DNA of 64,000 nt, from contig JALRME010000001.1 of the NCBI GenBank assembly GCA_026120035.1, positions 1,129,909-1,193,908 of the forward strand. Reading direction: 5' to 3'. Each line of letters begins with the position of its first letter. Within the stretch, counting starts at the first letter, position 1. The notes beneath the pieces were generated by a model. The model was not told the origin of the DNA and did no database searches. It saw only the letters and a list, made by a program, of their open reading frames with translations. Positions 12,813 to 22,978 of this stretch are shown piece by piece. The DNA is from Coleophoma eucalyptorum (taxonomy: Eukaryota > Ascomycota > Leotiomycetes > Helotiales > Dermateaceae). The translations under genes were made by a program, and so were the position numbers.

Positions 12813-14582
12813 ATGTAAGACAAGACCCCTTGTTTCCGTAACAGGAGTGATTTTCTCTTTTGCCTTCCGACCTGCATTGTATGTCGCCGTGTTACACCCT
12901 GCGTTGAGGAGTGCTGGCTTCCATAGGCATTAGTTAGTTCTTTTCCGCCGCCGCTTGAGGCATGAAGCAGGGCATAAGGCAGATTTCATGTTGGACAGCT
13001 TTAGACATTGAGCTACCTTCCGTAACCAGCTTATCGAGTACAACCATCAGAGTTTCGCCCTCACCGTGGTGTTTCCAGTCGAGAAAATTTGCGCTCTGGT
13101 TCTCACTCTTGTCGTCCGATCTTTCGCCCATGCTATGGTCGTGCTGTCGCTTGGCTACGTTTCTTCTCTCCCATCCAAGACGCATCTCTTTCCATCTACT
13201 ACGAGGATGCTCGCGAAAGTATCAGCGATGGCCTTTTTTGTTTTCAATTTCGCCCCTTTGGCCACTCTCTCCCCATGAAATCCTTCGACGTTTCACTATT
13301 TCTCCAGATTCATTGTCTCTCCATATATCTCCTACCCCGCATCTTCCTCTTGGCCTAAGTTACCTAGATCGAAGTGGTGGGTAGTATTGACAGGTCAAGC
13401 GACTACCTGCCTTGTTCGTAAGGATGAGACTTGCGAGCTTGGGTTGCAGGAAAAGTTGGTTGTTGGCGTGCTCTTCTGTGCTTTGAATCTTCTAAATTCA
13501 CCCTCGCCAAGTGTCTTGATTTGTTTTTGTCATCCCTCCGGCATTCCTTTCGCCGTTTTTATTATTGAGGCGTAGTGCCGTAACGTTGGTGTGCTGGCGA
13601 GAGCCATTGTCACTTTCCTTGGAACAACAGAATCTGCGTGGGGTTGATGGTGTAGATTCGGGGAAAGCGATGTCGTTTTTTCATAGTGCCGCTCTCCGCC
13701 AAGCTAGTTGGGAACTCTCTTGCTGAGGATTATCATGATCCAATTGATCCCATGGCAGACTGCAACGCTCCAGCTCAGTGTTGCATGGACACCAGAGAAA
13801 GTATGTTTTTCCTGGCCACAAGATGTGGTTTTGGCGAGCTTCTCGAGATCTTAGCTTGGTGGTGGTAGCAATACTTACAATAGCAAGGACGCTTGCTTGG
13901 TAGTGGGTGGTTTAATTTGCTTGAACTCGGTTTTTGGGTGGTGTCGATTGATAGTGCTGACCAGTTCGTTTGATCCGAGAGTTGTCGAACACTACTAGCA
14001 TGCTGTTTATTTTACTTCGTCCAATGGCTCAGAGGGATAAAGAAGCTGGCATATGTGACAAGACCTATTGGGTGGAAATTTATGATTTTGGGGTTATTTA
14101 ATATTATACTCGTTCCTTCTCTTTTTACTACTACGAATGAACCTGTTTAATATTGTTTTGTCTGCCATTGGAGCTGTAGTTGTGATTTGTCTGCGGGGTA
14201 TCAATTGGGAAATTACTTTGATAACTTCCCTACTCCGAATAAAGGACAATCCATACTTTGCCAACGCAAGAGGGATGCCTTTAAAGTAGTTGCAGTACGG
14301 CTAAGAGAAATATCTCAAATAGATTGGCTATATTGGTGTCTAGAGGTGATTAGAGTTTATTGGTATGGAATATCTTTTCAGTCATGAGGTCAGAGATTAC
14401 ATGAACAATTCCAATCAAGAGGTCTTGACGATGCTGGTAGTTACCAGTCCTCAGTTCTTAATTGTATTCTAACACAAATATCGACAGTTATCATTTCCAG
14501 AGAGCAATACCACCAGAACTTGTGTCTTCTGTTCAAATGATTTCAACTAAGTGATATAAGAAGTCGCGGTTACAGGTTAAAA

Positions 14583-14592
14583 GGGGGGGGGG
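14583..14592. repeat. Poly-G run (10 G)
   Basis: Ten consecutive G residues about 460 bases upstream of the malic enzyme start. Homopolymer tract. Confidence 0.85.
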
Positions 14593-14962
14593 AGATCACG
14601 AACACCAACAAACTCAACTACAAGCGCGATCACAGATGATCTCAACTTTCACCAGCATCCTCGAATACAAATAACTATCAACACACTCAAGCGCTTATAA
14701 TAAAGTATATGATTCAGACGGACGCGTTTTCTTCAGTGAGCAATGATATCTACCGACACGTGACAAGAGCCTCGGCCGGGCAAGAGAATAGCCGGATCGG
14801 GGAAGAAGGAGGAAGCAGGAAGAGAACTAAAGCAGAGGAACCACAACAACATCACTTTGGTTTCTCCATTGTAATCCCATAGACGGAGAAGAAGTAACTT
14901 TCAAAGGCCCAAGAAACTGACACTACGCAATTGAATCACTCCCATAATTGTTGCAACGCTGA

Positions 14963-14988
14963 ACGGTGATACGGTGATACCGTGACCA
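14963..14988. promoter_or_regulatory. Direct ACGGTGAT repeats in malic enzyme upstream region
   Basis: ACGGTGAT occurs twice in tandem (14963-14970 and 14971-14978), followed by the related ACCGTGAC. The set lies about 65-90 bases upstream of the proposed ATG at 15051. Repeated short elements at this distance could be regulator-binding sites or part of the leader; no known factor is assigned. Confidence 0.3.
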
Positions 14989-15050
14989 CGCCCAATTAAT
15001 CAGGGGGAATCCTCAACAGAAATTATGCCGCTGTATGCGACCTGCTCTTG

Positions 15051-17027
15051 ATGAAAGAACCAACTGACAGAAAACCCAGCAAAAGTTTGGATACTTCCCA
15101 CGGTCTGACCGTCCGCAAAGACCTGAAGACTCACGGTCTTGTCCCACCCAATGTGGAGAGCCACGAGATTCAGTCCATGAGAGGTAAATCTCACAACTGC
15201 CAACTCCAAATTCGGTAAGACGACACTGACGCGCTTGCAGCTCTGAAGGCTCTCCAATCCAAGAACTCGCCCATTGAAAAGTATCTTTATTTGAGCCATT
15301 TGAGAAATCACCATACGCATCTCTTCTACCGGCTTCTCTCCCAGAATTTGAGGGTTCGTATCGGCTCCCTCCATCTCTGAGATAAGATACTAATGCATGG
15401 AAGACTTTCACGCCGCTGATATACACACCGGTTGTTGGGGAGGCTTGTCAAAGATGGTCTGAGATCTACCAACAAGCCGAAGGTAATTATTATCCCTGGA
15501 CGGGAGGCATCCAGCTAAACCGATACTAGGTCTATACATATCGTTCTCAGATCGTGGATCAATTGCCACCCTATTGAGAAATTGGCCTGAACGAGAAGTG
15601 GAGATCACAGTTGTGACAGATGGATCGCGGATCCTGGGACTAGGTGATCTTGGTGTTAACGGTATGGGAATTCCTGTTGGCAAATTGGCGCTATACAGCG
15701 GATGTGCAGGCATTGATCCGGCCAAGACGTTGCCTTTGACTCTGGATCTCGGGACTAATAACAAAGCCCTTTTGGCGGATCCGCTGTATATGGGCAGTCG
15801 AAGGAACAGAGTAAGTGAAGAGGAGGAAGCGGCGTTCTTGGATGAGTTGATGGTGGCGTTGACAACTGTTTGGCCTGGGTAAGTGATCCTATTAAAGAAC
15901 GTCTATGAGTGAGCTGATGGAAATAAAGAATTGTCGTTCAATTTGAAGATTTCAAGAACCCATTTCCGGCCTTGGAGAGGTATCAACCGAAATATGCTTT
16001 CTTCAATGATGATATCCAAGGAACTGGAGCTGTAATCTTAGCAGGAGTCATCAATGCCCTGCGAAAGACGGGAATTCCCATCAAGGACCAGAGAGCAGTT
16101 TTCATGGGCGCAGGCAGTGCTGGTGTAGGTGTGGCGAGGCAGATTGTAGAGTATTTCATCCAGGCAGGACAGTTGAGTGAGGAAGATGCGAAGAAATGTT
16201 TCTGGTTTGTCGATACCAAGGTATACATGATTAGGTCCATGATGCAGTAACAATAAGCTAATACGCAACAGGGCTTGATAACATCAAACAGAGGCGACAA
16301 GCTTGCCGCTCATAAAGTCTACTTTGCTCGCCACGACAACGGATCTCAGCAATTCAAAGATCTTGCCGAAGTCCTGGAATACGTGAAGCCTACAATGCTT
16401 ATGGGCCTGTCGACAATCTATGGCATTTTCACTCCAGACATACTCAAGAGGATGGCAACATTCAACAGCCAACCAATTATTTTCCCACTCTCCAATCCAT
16501 CGCATAAGAGCGAGTGCACACTAGAAGAAGCCATGTTACACACGAATTGCCAAGCTATCGTAGCTAGTGGAAGCCCATTCCCTGACTACGTCTTGAATGG
16601 TAGAACACATGCCTCGAACCAAGGAAAGTGAGTTGAGCTTGTGTCTATAAAAAAGTCCCTGTACTGATCACAGCATAGCAACATGTACGTCTTTCCTGGC
16701 ATCGGCCTGGCAGCTATTCTCCTCAAGGTCTCGACCATAACCTCGTCCATGATCTATACTTCCGCAACTTCACTCGCAACCTCCCTCACTTCCGAAGAAC
16801 TAGCAGAAGGGAGACTGTATCCCGCGATCGAGCGTATCCGTGACGTTTCGGTAGTTGTGGCGCGGGGTGTGGCCAGGGAGGCACAGAGATGTGGCGTTGA
16901 TGCTACCGAGATGTGGTGGTTGAGAGAGGTAAGCGACGAGGAGGTGGAGGCTTGGATTCGGAACAAGATGTATAACCCTTTCGTGGCTGGGGTGGGAGAG
17001 GTAGTGGGGAGGATGAATAAGCTATAG
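15051..17027 (+). CDS. Malic enzyme (malate oxidoreductase, decarboxylating)
   Basis: Converts L-malate to pyruvate and CO2 with reduction of NAD(P)+. Seven exons read cleanly: 15051-15183, 15241-15353, 15404-15482, 15530-15878, 15929-16220, 16272-16627 and 16679-17027, giving 556 residues. Introns are 47-57 bases with standard borders. Family marks in order: LKTHGLVPP near residue 30, IYTPVVGEAC, VVTDGSRILGLGDLG, PVGKLALYSG (Lys of the active site), the malic enzyme signature FNDDIQGTGAV, nucleotide-binding GAGSAGVG, and QGNNMYVFPGIG near the C-terminus. The ATG at 15051 is the only one in frame after a stop at 14997. The N-terminus is shorter than in many fungal malic enzymes, so an upstream exon cannot be excluded. 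The first 30 residues do not look like a strong mitochondrial presequence, so a cytosolic location is inferred weakly. NAD or NADP preference was not determined. Confidence 0.94.
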
Positions 17028-17946
17028 GCGGCCCTGTTCATTGACGTCTAGTTTCAACTTTAAGTATAATTTCTGGGTCCACTTTTCAACATATCTTAGA
17101 ATTGAAGAACGGCTCCTGTTTCTATAATTCCAAAATATTTTAACCTGAGTAAATGTCTGTGATCCAACTACAAGGCCGTGGACATTGAACTCAGATACCT
17201 GTGTCTTGTCCCGTGATGGAGAAGACTGAAGTTTGGATAACCGTTCTCTATACGCTAGTTATGATTTAGATAAAGCAGCGCACCTAAGAGACTCTCATAT
17301 CCATATATGTATGTATATGCTTCGGTTATTTTCAATACTAGGCGCATTGGCAAGGAGATGCATAGCTGGCTTAGCATTGGCTTATGCTTCATGTTGTCGA
17401 TTGTTTTAGTCACGAAGGTAATACACCGAAAATAATAATTGGACGTGATAACCTTGCCGATTCTTGGCTGGCGTTCGAGGAAGTCCTTAGATCATTGAGA
17501 TAACGTGGGAGTGTCTCGATCCTTGATTGGCTATGCGTGATTGGAATGGGGGAGGAGTGGAATCACGATGGAGTTCCGGGATGATAAAAGCGATTCTAAT
17601 CAACTATTGTTTTATTGCTTTCAGGTGATTGTGATGCAGAGAAGTTAAAACTACTGATATTATACTCATGATTGGGAACTCGGTTAGTTGAATTGCCGTG
17701 TAGTCAGGTGTTGAAGCTTTGCTGATAACCGTGACAAGAGATCTAAAGATACATTCTTTGTGCAGATTCTGGAGTCTTTTAGTTGGCTTTCTGAAGTCGT
17801 ATTCGCCGTTAGAACCAACCAGCTGTGATTGAATAATCGACCTTATCCCAGAATCCAAAATTTCATTGGCTGATACTCTTACTATGAGCTCATAGAACAG
17901 GGTTGAAGATTCGAGCGCACTTTATCTTGGTGCAATAATTGGCAGA
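17028..17946. other. Intergenic, no gene recognised
   Basis: About 920 AT-rich bases between the 3' ends of malic enzyme (plus) and the MscL-like gene (minus). A minus open frame of 84 codons at 17604-17858 has no recognisable features. The stretch presumably holds both transcript ends. Confidence 0.6.
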
Positions 17947-18806
17947 TCAGCGCATCCGATCCTCCCTTCCGTCTTGCCAGCTTGTGCAATTCACACATCT
18001 CAGAGCCTGTGAAGGCCACGGTTAGTGCTTAGATCTTGAGAAGGGAGAGAAAACCCACCTTCTCGCTAATTCTCTTCTTGCAATACCTGCACTTGACTGT
18101 ATGTTTGATAATTGGATCGCTTGAGGCCCATTCGTATATACTAGCTATGGTATATAACACGATACCCATGCCCATGAAGTTGAATAATTTGTTGATAAAT
18201 GTGCTAGATCAAGTCAGCACTTTGGTCAAGACAGTAGTTACAGGATAACAAAAATTCTCTGGTGAATGGGAAGAAAATAGCATCAGAGGAAAGGTTCATA
18301 CCCATAAGCCAATACGACTGCTCCATCATCAAGCGCCTGCTTCAAGGTATTGTACCCATTATGTGGATCGCCGGGAATATAGTGCGCGCCCTTTTTCAGA
18401 ATAGCGAATTTCTCATCCAAATTCCGATTGATGAACGGCAACAGCGATAACGGAGGGAGTAAGATCTCAGAGACAAAAGATGTCACCACGGTTGTGAAAG
18501 CTGCGGCGATTCTACCCCAGAACTAAGTCAGCCACGTGATCCTGGTGGAAAAGGGGTTTCGGATTCAGATCCTGAATTTTGGAAATGTGATTGGAAAAAA
18601 AGGAGGTGAAATGGAAGTATTTACATCAACCCAACTGCTACCTCGAGGACGTTGTCCTGTAAAGCGAAGTCTTGGAAGCCTGACCAGACCCTCTTTGCCT
18701 TCTTGCCAGCTTCTTCCCCAGCTTGCATAAGATCTTCGCTGCGCGAGCTTAGGGCGTGGAGAAGCGGAGTACGCAGAAGTCGTGATTCTTCATCTGGAGG
18801 TGACAT
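17947..18806 (-). CDS. MscL-like large-conductance mechanosensitive channel with zinc-ribbon-like tail
   Basis: Four exons (18625-18806, 18302-18511, 18059-18203, 17947-18006) give 198 residues. After a hydrophilic N-terminus, the MscL first helix region reads FQDFALQDNVLEVAVGLIIAAAF, split below as FQDFALQDN then VLEVAVGLII, followed by VTSFVSEILLPPLSLL. A second hydrophobic segment follows (FMGMGIVLYTIASIYEW). The C-terminal tail has C-x2-C, eleven residues, then C-x2-C (CRYC...CVNC), which resembles a small zinc ribbon. Bacterial MscL opens under membrane tension to release solutes; a similar role in a fungal membrane is inference. The family is mainly bacterial, so an old transfer is plausible. 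Introns 1 and 2 are about 100 bases, longer than usual here. The gene lies upstream of, and in tandem with, no obvious partner. Confidence 0.85.
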
Positions 18807-19422
18807 TTTCGGTTTTCTGTCAGGACTTGAGTAATGCTTAACAGTGTCTGAGAATGGTATGAAAGAAAAGATCCCAGAAGTTTTTTGAGATGAAGAAGAT
18901 TCGTGCTACTGACACAGACGCGATGCGATAGGGGCGGGATGGATGACGATATTGTACACGTGACGCAATAGCTGTAACTGACTAAGGGTATTTATAGGGG
19001 ATGGATTTACCCTCTGTGAAGACATTCCGTTTTAAATAGATAGGATATGGCTGGCGTCCTAAATCTCAACATGGATCTTGTTACTAAGGAAGAGATCATT
19101 CCTTAGCATCGATTGAAGATCAATATCGCAATATACCTCACAAGTCCAAATTTAAGCCAAACATCACTTTCTAATTGCCCTTCTCTAACTACTTTAATAC
19201 TGTCAATTTTGAAATATTCCATTTTTTTAATGTCTGCAGGCTCCTTGTATTTTATGGGCTCTTCGTAGACTTATTAGTTGACACACATGGCCGGACATGG
19301 CCTAACAAATGCGGAGAATCTGCTTAAAATTATGGATTTGAGGGGGCTGAAAAAGTAAAATGAAGTGAAAGATACGCAAGCAAACGAACAAAATCTATTT
19401 ATGGCTGGTCTATAACTCTTCT
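18807..19422. other. Intergenic, promoter of MscL-like gene
   Basis: About 616 AT-rich bases between the MscL-like start and the hydantoinase stop, both on the minus strand. It should hold the MscL-like promoter and the hydantoinase 3' end. No further gene is seen. Confidence 0.6.
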
Positions 19423-22400
19423 CTACTCTTTGGGAGCATACTCCAAAACAACACTCTTGGGCTCCACATACTTGCCCAACGGTTTATAGACAATATTCTT
19501 ATACCCCATAGCAGTAGTACCACCAATCTCCAATCCTTTCGGCGTATCGCTCCATCTAGGAGAACATGTAATGCCTAGCACTGTTACCATGACACCATAA
19601 CGATACTCTGGCACACCAAGCGCCTTCCCGCTCTGCGTATCCAAGACTGCAATAAGATCTGGGACCATGGCGATAAACTCCTCTTTGCCATCCTCTGAAA
19701 TATGCTTAGCGTAGATGTTTTCGTTCTTGAATGGAATCTTGAGAACGCCTCCTGTAGCAACCGATTTCCTCTCGCCGGAGTCCTCTTGGTCATCATCCGC
19801 GATTTGTTGGATTGTGATCTCGCCATACGAATGTCCTTTCCATAGTCTGCGCTCAACTCCAATGATTTTGCCCCGGAACAACACTTTAGCAGATTCAGGG
19901 CCTCCAACTTCTTCGATAATTTGCTCGGCAATAGTGCTACTAGTGTTATGCTGCTTTGCTTTTGCGATGCAACGACCGATTCTCCACGCCAATGACATAG
20001 TATTGAGAACGGAGTAGTTGACAACCTGCTCTTTATTGACAGGTTTTGCTGCCATGCCGACTCTAGAACCCATCTCAGAACATGAAGCTCGCAGAGCTCG
20101 ATCCACGATCTCATCATTGGTTGTCTTTGTCATCAAGATCGACTTGCCATCTCCTGAAGCAATTGCACAAGGCACAAGTTGATCTGACTGATATACACAA
20201 AGTGTAATCTGCCAGTAGGTAGGATAGGCGCGGCCCATCCAGTCTGCATCTACGGTCGGGCGATCGTAATACTTTGTTGACCCGACAAGCAGAGGCTGCA
20301 GTCCATTTGCACCTCCAATTTCGAGACTCATGACAGCGTCAAAAGAATCGTGGCGAAGATATTCCATGAGCTCTTGCATTGCTTCAACGGTCTCGTTTGC
20401 TGAAAGTCGTTCATTTGATACAGCTGGTGATCCCATGTGGCCTCCCCAATAGATGAGATCAGTGTCCTTTAGAGCACTCGAGTCGATGATTCTCATGGTG
20501 TGACCTTCACGAATCTGATCACGAAGTTTGATATATTCGGGGAAGGGACTACCACCGCCGGCACACCCAAGGACGTAACAGCCATCCGCCATCCATTCGA
20601 TATCAGTCTCCGAGACTAGCCACTCAGGAATACCACTTTTGTTGTTGATGACCGTTGGAATGTAAGTATCTACGTCGACGATCGGTCGAGGATCTTTTAT
20701 GAATGATGCTTCCTTTTTGGCTGCTTCTTCTGCATAAACTTCTTCCTCTTCTGATTCATCGTCTCCAACTGGATCCATCGAAACGTTTTCTGGAGAAAAT
20801 TCACCCACTGCTCGAGCTATGACTCTAACCTGATTTGCGACATATTGTAAAGGTATAGCATCTACCTCGGCAACTGTAATGGTATCACGTTTGGCTCCAG
20901 CAGCGATGGCTCGCTCAATTGCCATCTCCTTTGCCTTGGCCACAATCTGGGCAATCGTTTGCTCGGCAGTGCTCTGAATTATGTCGACTGTACCACCAAT
21001 CTTGGAGATGGCAGCTCCAACTGCATTCGCGACAGAATGATACGGCGGAAGGATAACCTCGGAAACACCTGCTAAGTCTTTGGGAACAATAACAGAACCT
21101 CCACCGACCAACAATACTGGTAACGGCTCTGGCGATGTCTTCATCTGGTCGACGACCTTCTCCATGAGGAGTTTCATTCTTGCTTGTGCTTGGGATACGG
21201 TGGAAGGAGAGATATCCTTTACAAGCTGGGCGTCTCCAATTGTCTCTCCAGCTGCCACAGCAATATCAGTCGATATCAAAACATCGCCGCCAAAGACCTT
21301 TGCTTTCGTCGTCAAATAATGCCCGACGGAGTCTGGCCCGACAGTTACATCGTCATTTGTAACTCGGACAATTGAACCGCCACCAAGACCGATTGATTCT
21401 ACATGAGGCATGGAGAAATTAATCTTGACGCCAGCAACTTCGACGTAAGCAGAGGCTTGTCGAGGAAACCCAGAGGGAAGCAGAACACCGACATCCTAGT
21501 TGTATTAGCGATGGGTTATGGGTCACATTTTAAAGACTTACTGTGGTAGTGCCGCCAACATCGACCACAATAGTTGAGGTCTTCTTGCCAGTCTGAGCGA
21601 AATCGGAAAGGCCGAGATATGCCGCACCACGCATGGAGTTTGTAGGCCCAGAGGAAAATGTTCGTATAGGTAGCGAGGCTGCCGCCACGGCATCGATCAA
21701 GGTGCCATCATTTTGTGTCAAGTATAAAGCGCAATGCAAATCCAATCGTTTCATTGCGGCCTTGAAACCCTTTATGGTTTTTCGAGCGAATTTGAGGATG
21801 GAGGCATTCAAGATCGATGCATTTTCTCGTTCTAGGAATCCAATATTGGATACTTCAGAGGAACAAACGACATCAACTCCGGGGAGCTCACGCTGGATAA
21901 TGCTCCGTACGTGGTATTCCTGTTTGAAATGCTCGTCAATGGGTGCAAACACTCCAGAAATGACTACAGCCGTGATCCCTCTCTTCTTAATCTCCTGGCA
22001 TTGCTCAACAACTTCATCTTCAACTATGGGAGCTTCTTCAGCTCCGTCAATATGCAGGCCTTTATCGTTATTAGCTTCGGCTACTGATTTGCAGAGTCTT
22101 TCAAACACTTACCTCCCGATACGAAACAGTAATAACCATTCATAATTTCCTTCAGCGCAGGCGGGAAGTCGGAGAAAGGAGGGATCTCCTTTGTGAAGCT
22201 TTTTGACAAGCGCATGATCGCAACTTTAGATAGTCTTCGGGCATCATTCTCGACAATTGCATTTACAAAGTGTGTAGTACCTATCGTCAAACAAGCAATG
22301 CGAGCTCGGTCAATCTTGGATTGCTCAAGTACACTTTTGACTGCTATCTCAATGCCATCCGTTACATTGGGACTTGTGGTCGGTGTCTTCTGAAACGCCA

Positions 22401-22565
22401 ACACCCCCTTCTGAACTGTGCTTGCTGAAGCGGGATCTAGAACTACAGCATCACTGTGATTGTTAGATCGAGACTGTTACCCCAATGAAGGCTCAACGCT
22501 CACGTGTTCGTGCCGCCTACATCCACCCCAATCCGTAGGTTCTTCTGTTGAAGTATAACAGTCAT
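19423..22565 (-). CDS. Hydantoinase/oxoprolinase-family protein fused to DUF917
   Basis: Four exons (22504-22565, 22113-22453, 21542-22059, 19423-21495) give 997 residues. The N-terminus has the ATP-phosphate motif GVDVGGTNTDAVVLDP, and a second one, VDVGGTTTDVGVLLP, straddles exons 3 and 4 near residue 300. Between them is the Hydant_A_N-like region (IGTTHFVNAI, GVFAPID). The hydantoinase A part continues through LGGGSIVRV to about residue 590, has an acidic linker (DDESEEEEVYAEE), and then a DUF917-type domain with GCAGGGSPFPEY, EIGGANGLQPLL and ASGDGKSILMT. Members of the first family hydrolyse cyclic amides such as hydantoins or 5-oxoproline using ATP. The substrate here cannot be told. 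Starts ATG at 22565. The acceptor of exon 3 (22059) was chosen for family-like VSGGLHIDG; an alternative acceptor upstream would add about ten residues. Divergent from the BRCT gene, 413 bases away. Confidence 0.9.
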
Positions 22566-22978
22566 GATCACTTGTGGTTGCTTGAGGAAGAGTGTTCAAA
22601 ACACAAGGAGACAAAGAAACGAAGGACTTGAAGAGGGAGAGGTTTATTAAAGAAGAATGATCTCTGCCCAGAAACCTACATCTTGTCCACACAAAACAGA
22701 TAGCCTAACTGCCTTCATGAGCGCGGCCCAATGGAAATCCTTTACACCATCTTAGTATGTTAAGAAAGTGGGATGTGACTATTCGGACTTGATCTTGACT
22801 TCAAGAAGTTGGCCGATCTCGTGGCATCACGTGCAAAAGCTGATTGATCAGTCCTGCCAAAGGAGCCAGCAAAGGTCAGGTGCTTTCGCGCTTGCTTTAA
22901 GCTTCCATACTCGCGACATCCCGTCGCCACCTGTAAATATCCACCTCCTTGCAGCAGCCTGATGGATCGAGATTCAGG
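22566..22978. promoter_or_regulatory. Shared divergent promoter region
   Basis: 413 bases separate the start codons of the hydantoinase-DUF917 gene (minus) and the BRCT gene (plus). It must contain both core promoters and leaders. CACGTG-like GCATCACGTGC at about 22824-22834 is the only recognised motif (an E-box core); no binding protein is assigned. Confidence 0.5.

Larger units (their letters stand above)
3726..15050. other. About 11.3 kb gene-free intergenic region
   Basis: This is the stretch between the PMA1 start (minus) and the malic enzyme start (plus). All open frames here are short (up to about 170 codons), carry no recognised motif, and do not join into longer frames through plausible introns. 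The base composition is mixed rather than uniformly AT-rich, so it does not look like a large RIP-mutated transposon block. It contains many microsatellites and homopolymer runs, listed separately. The part next to 3725 must contain the PMA1 promoter and 5' leader, and the part next to 15051 the malic enzyme promoter. The rest could be long untranslated exons, non-coding RNA or decayed repeat sequence. Confidence 0.75.

Noticed and set aside
12329..12841. Plus-strand open frame of 170 codons in the gene-free region
   Set aside because: No motif, random composition with an Asp run made by a GAT microsatellite, no joining exons.
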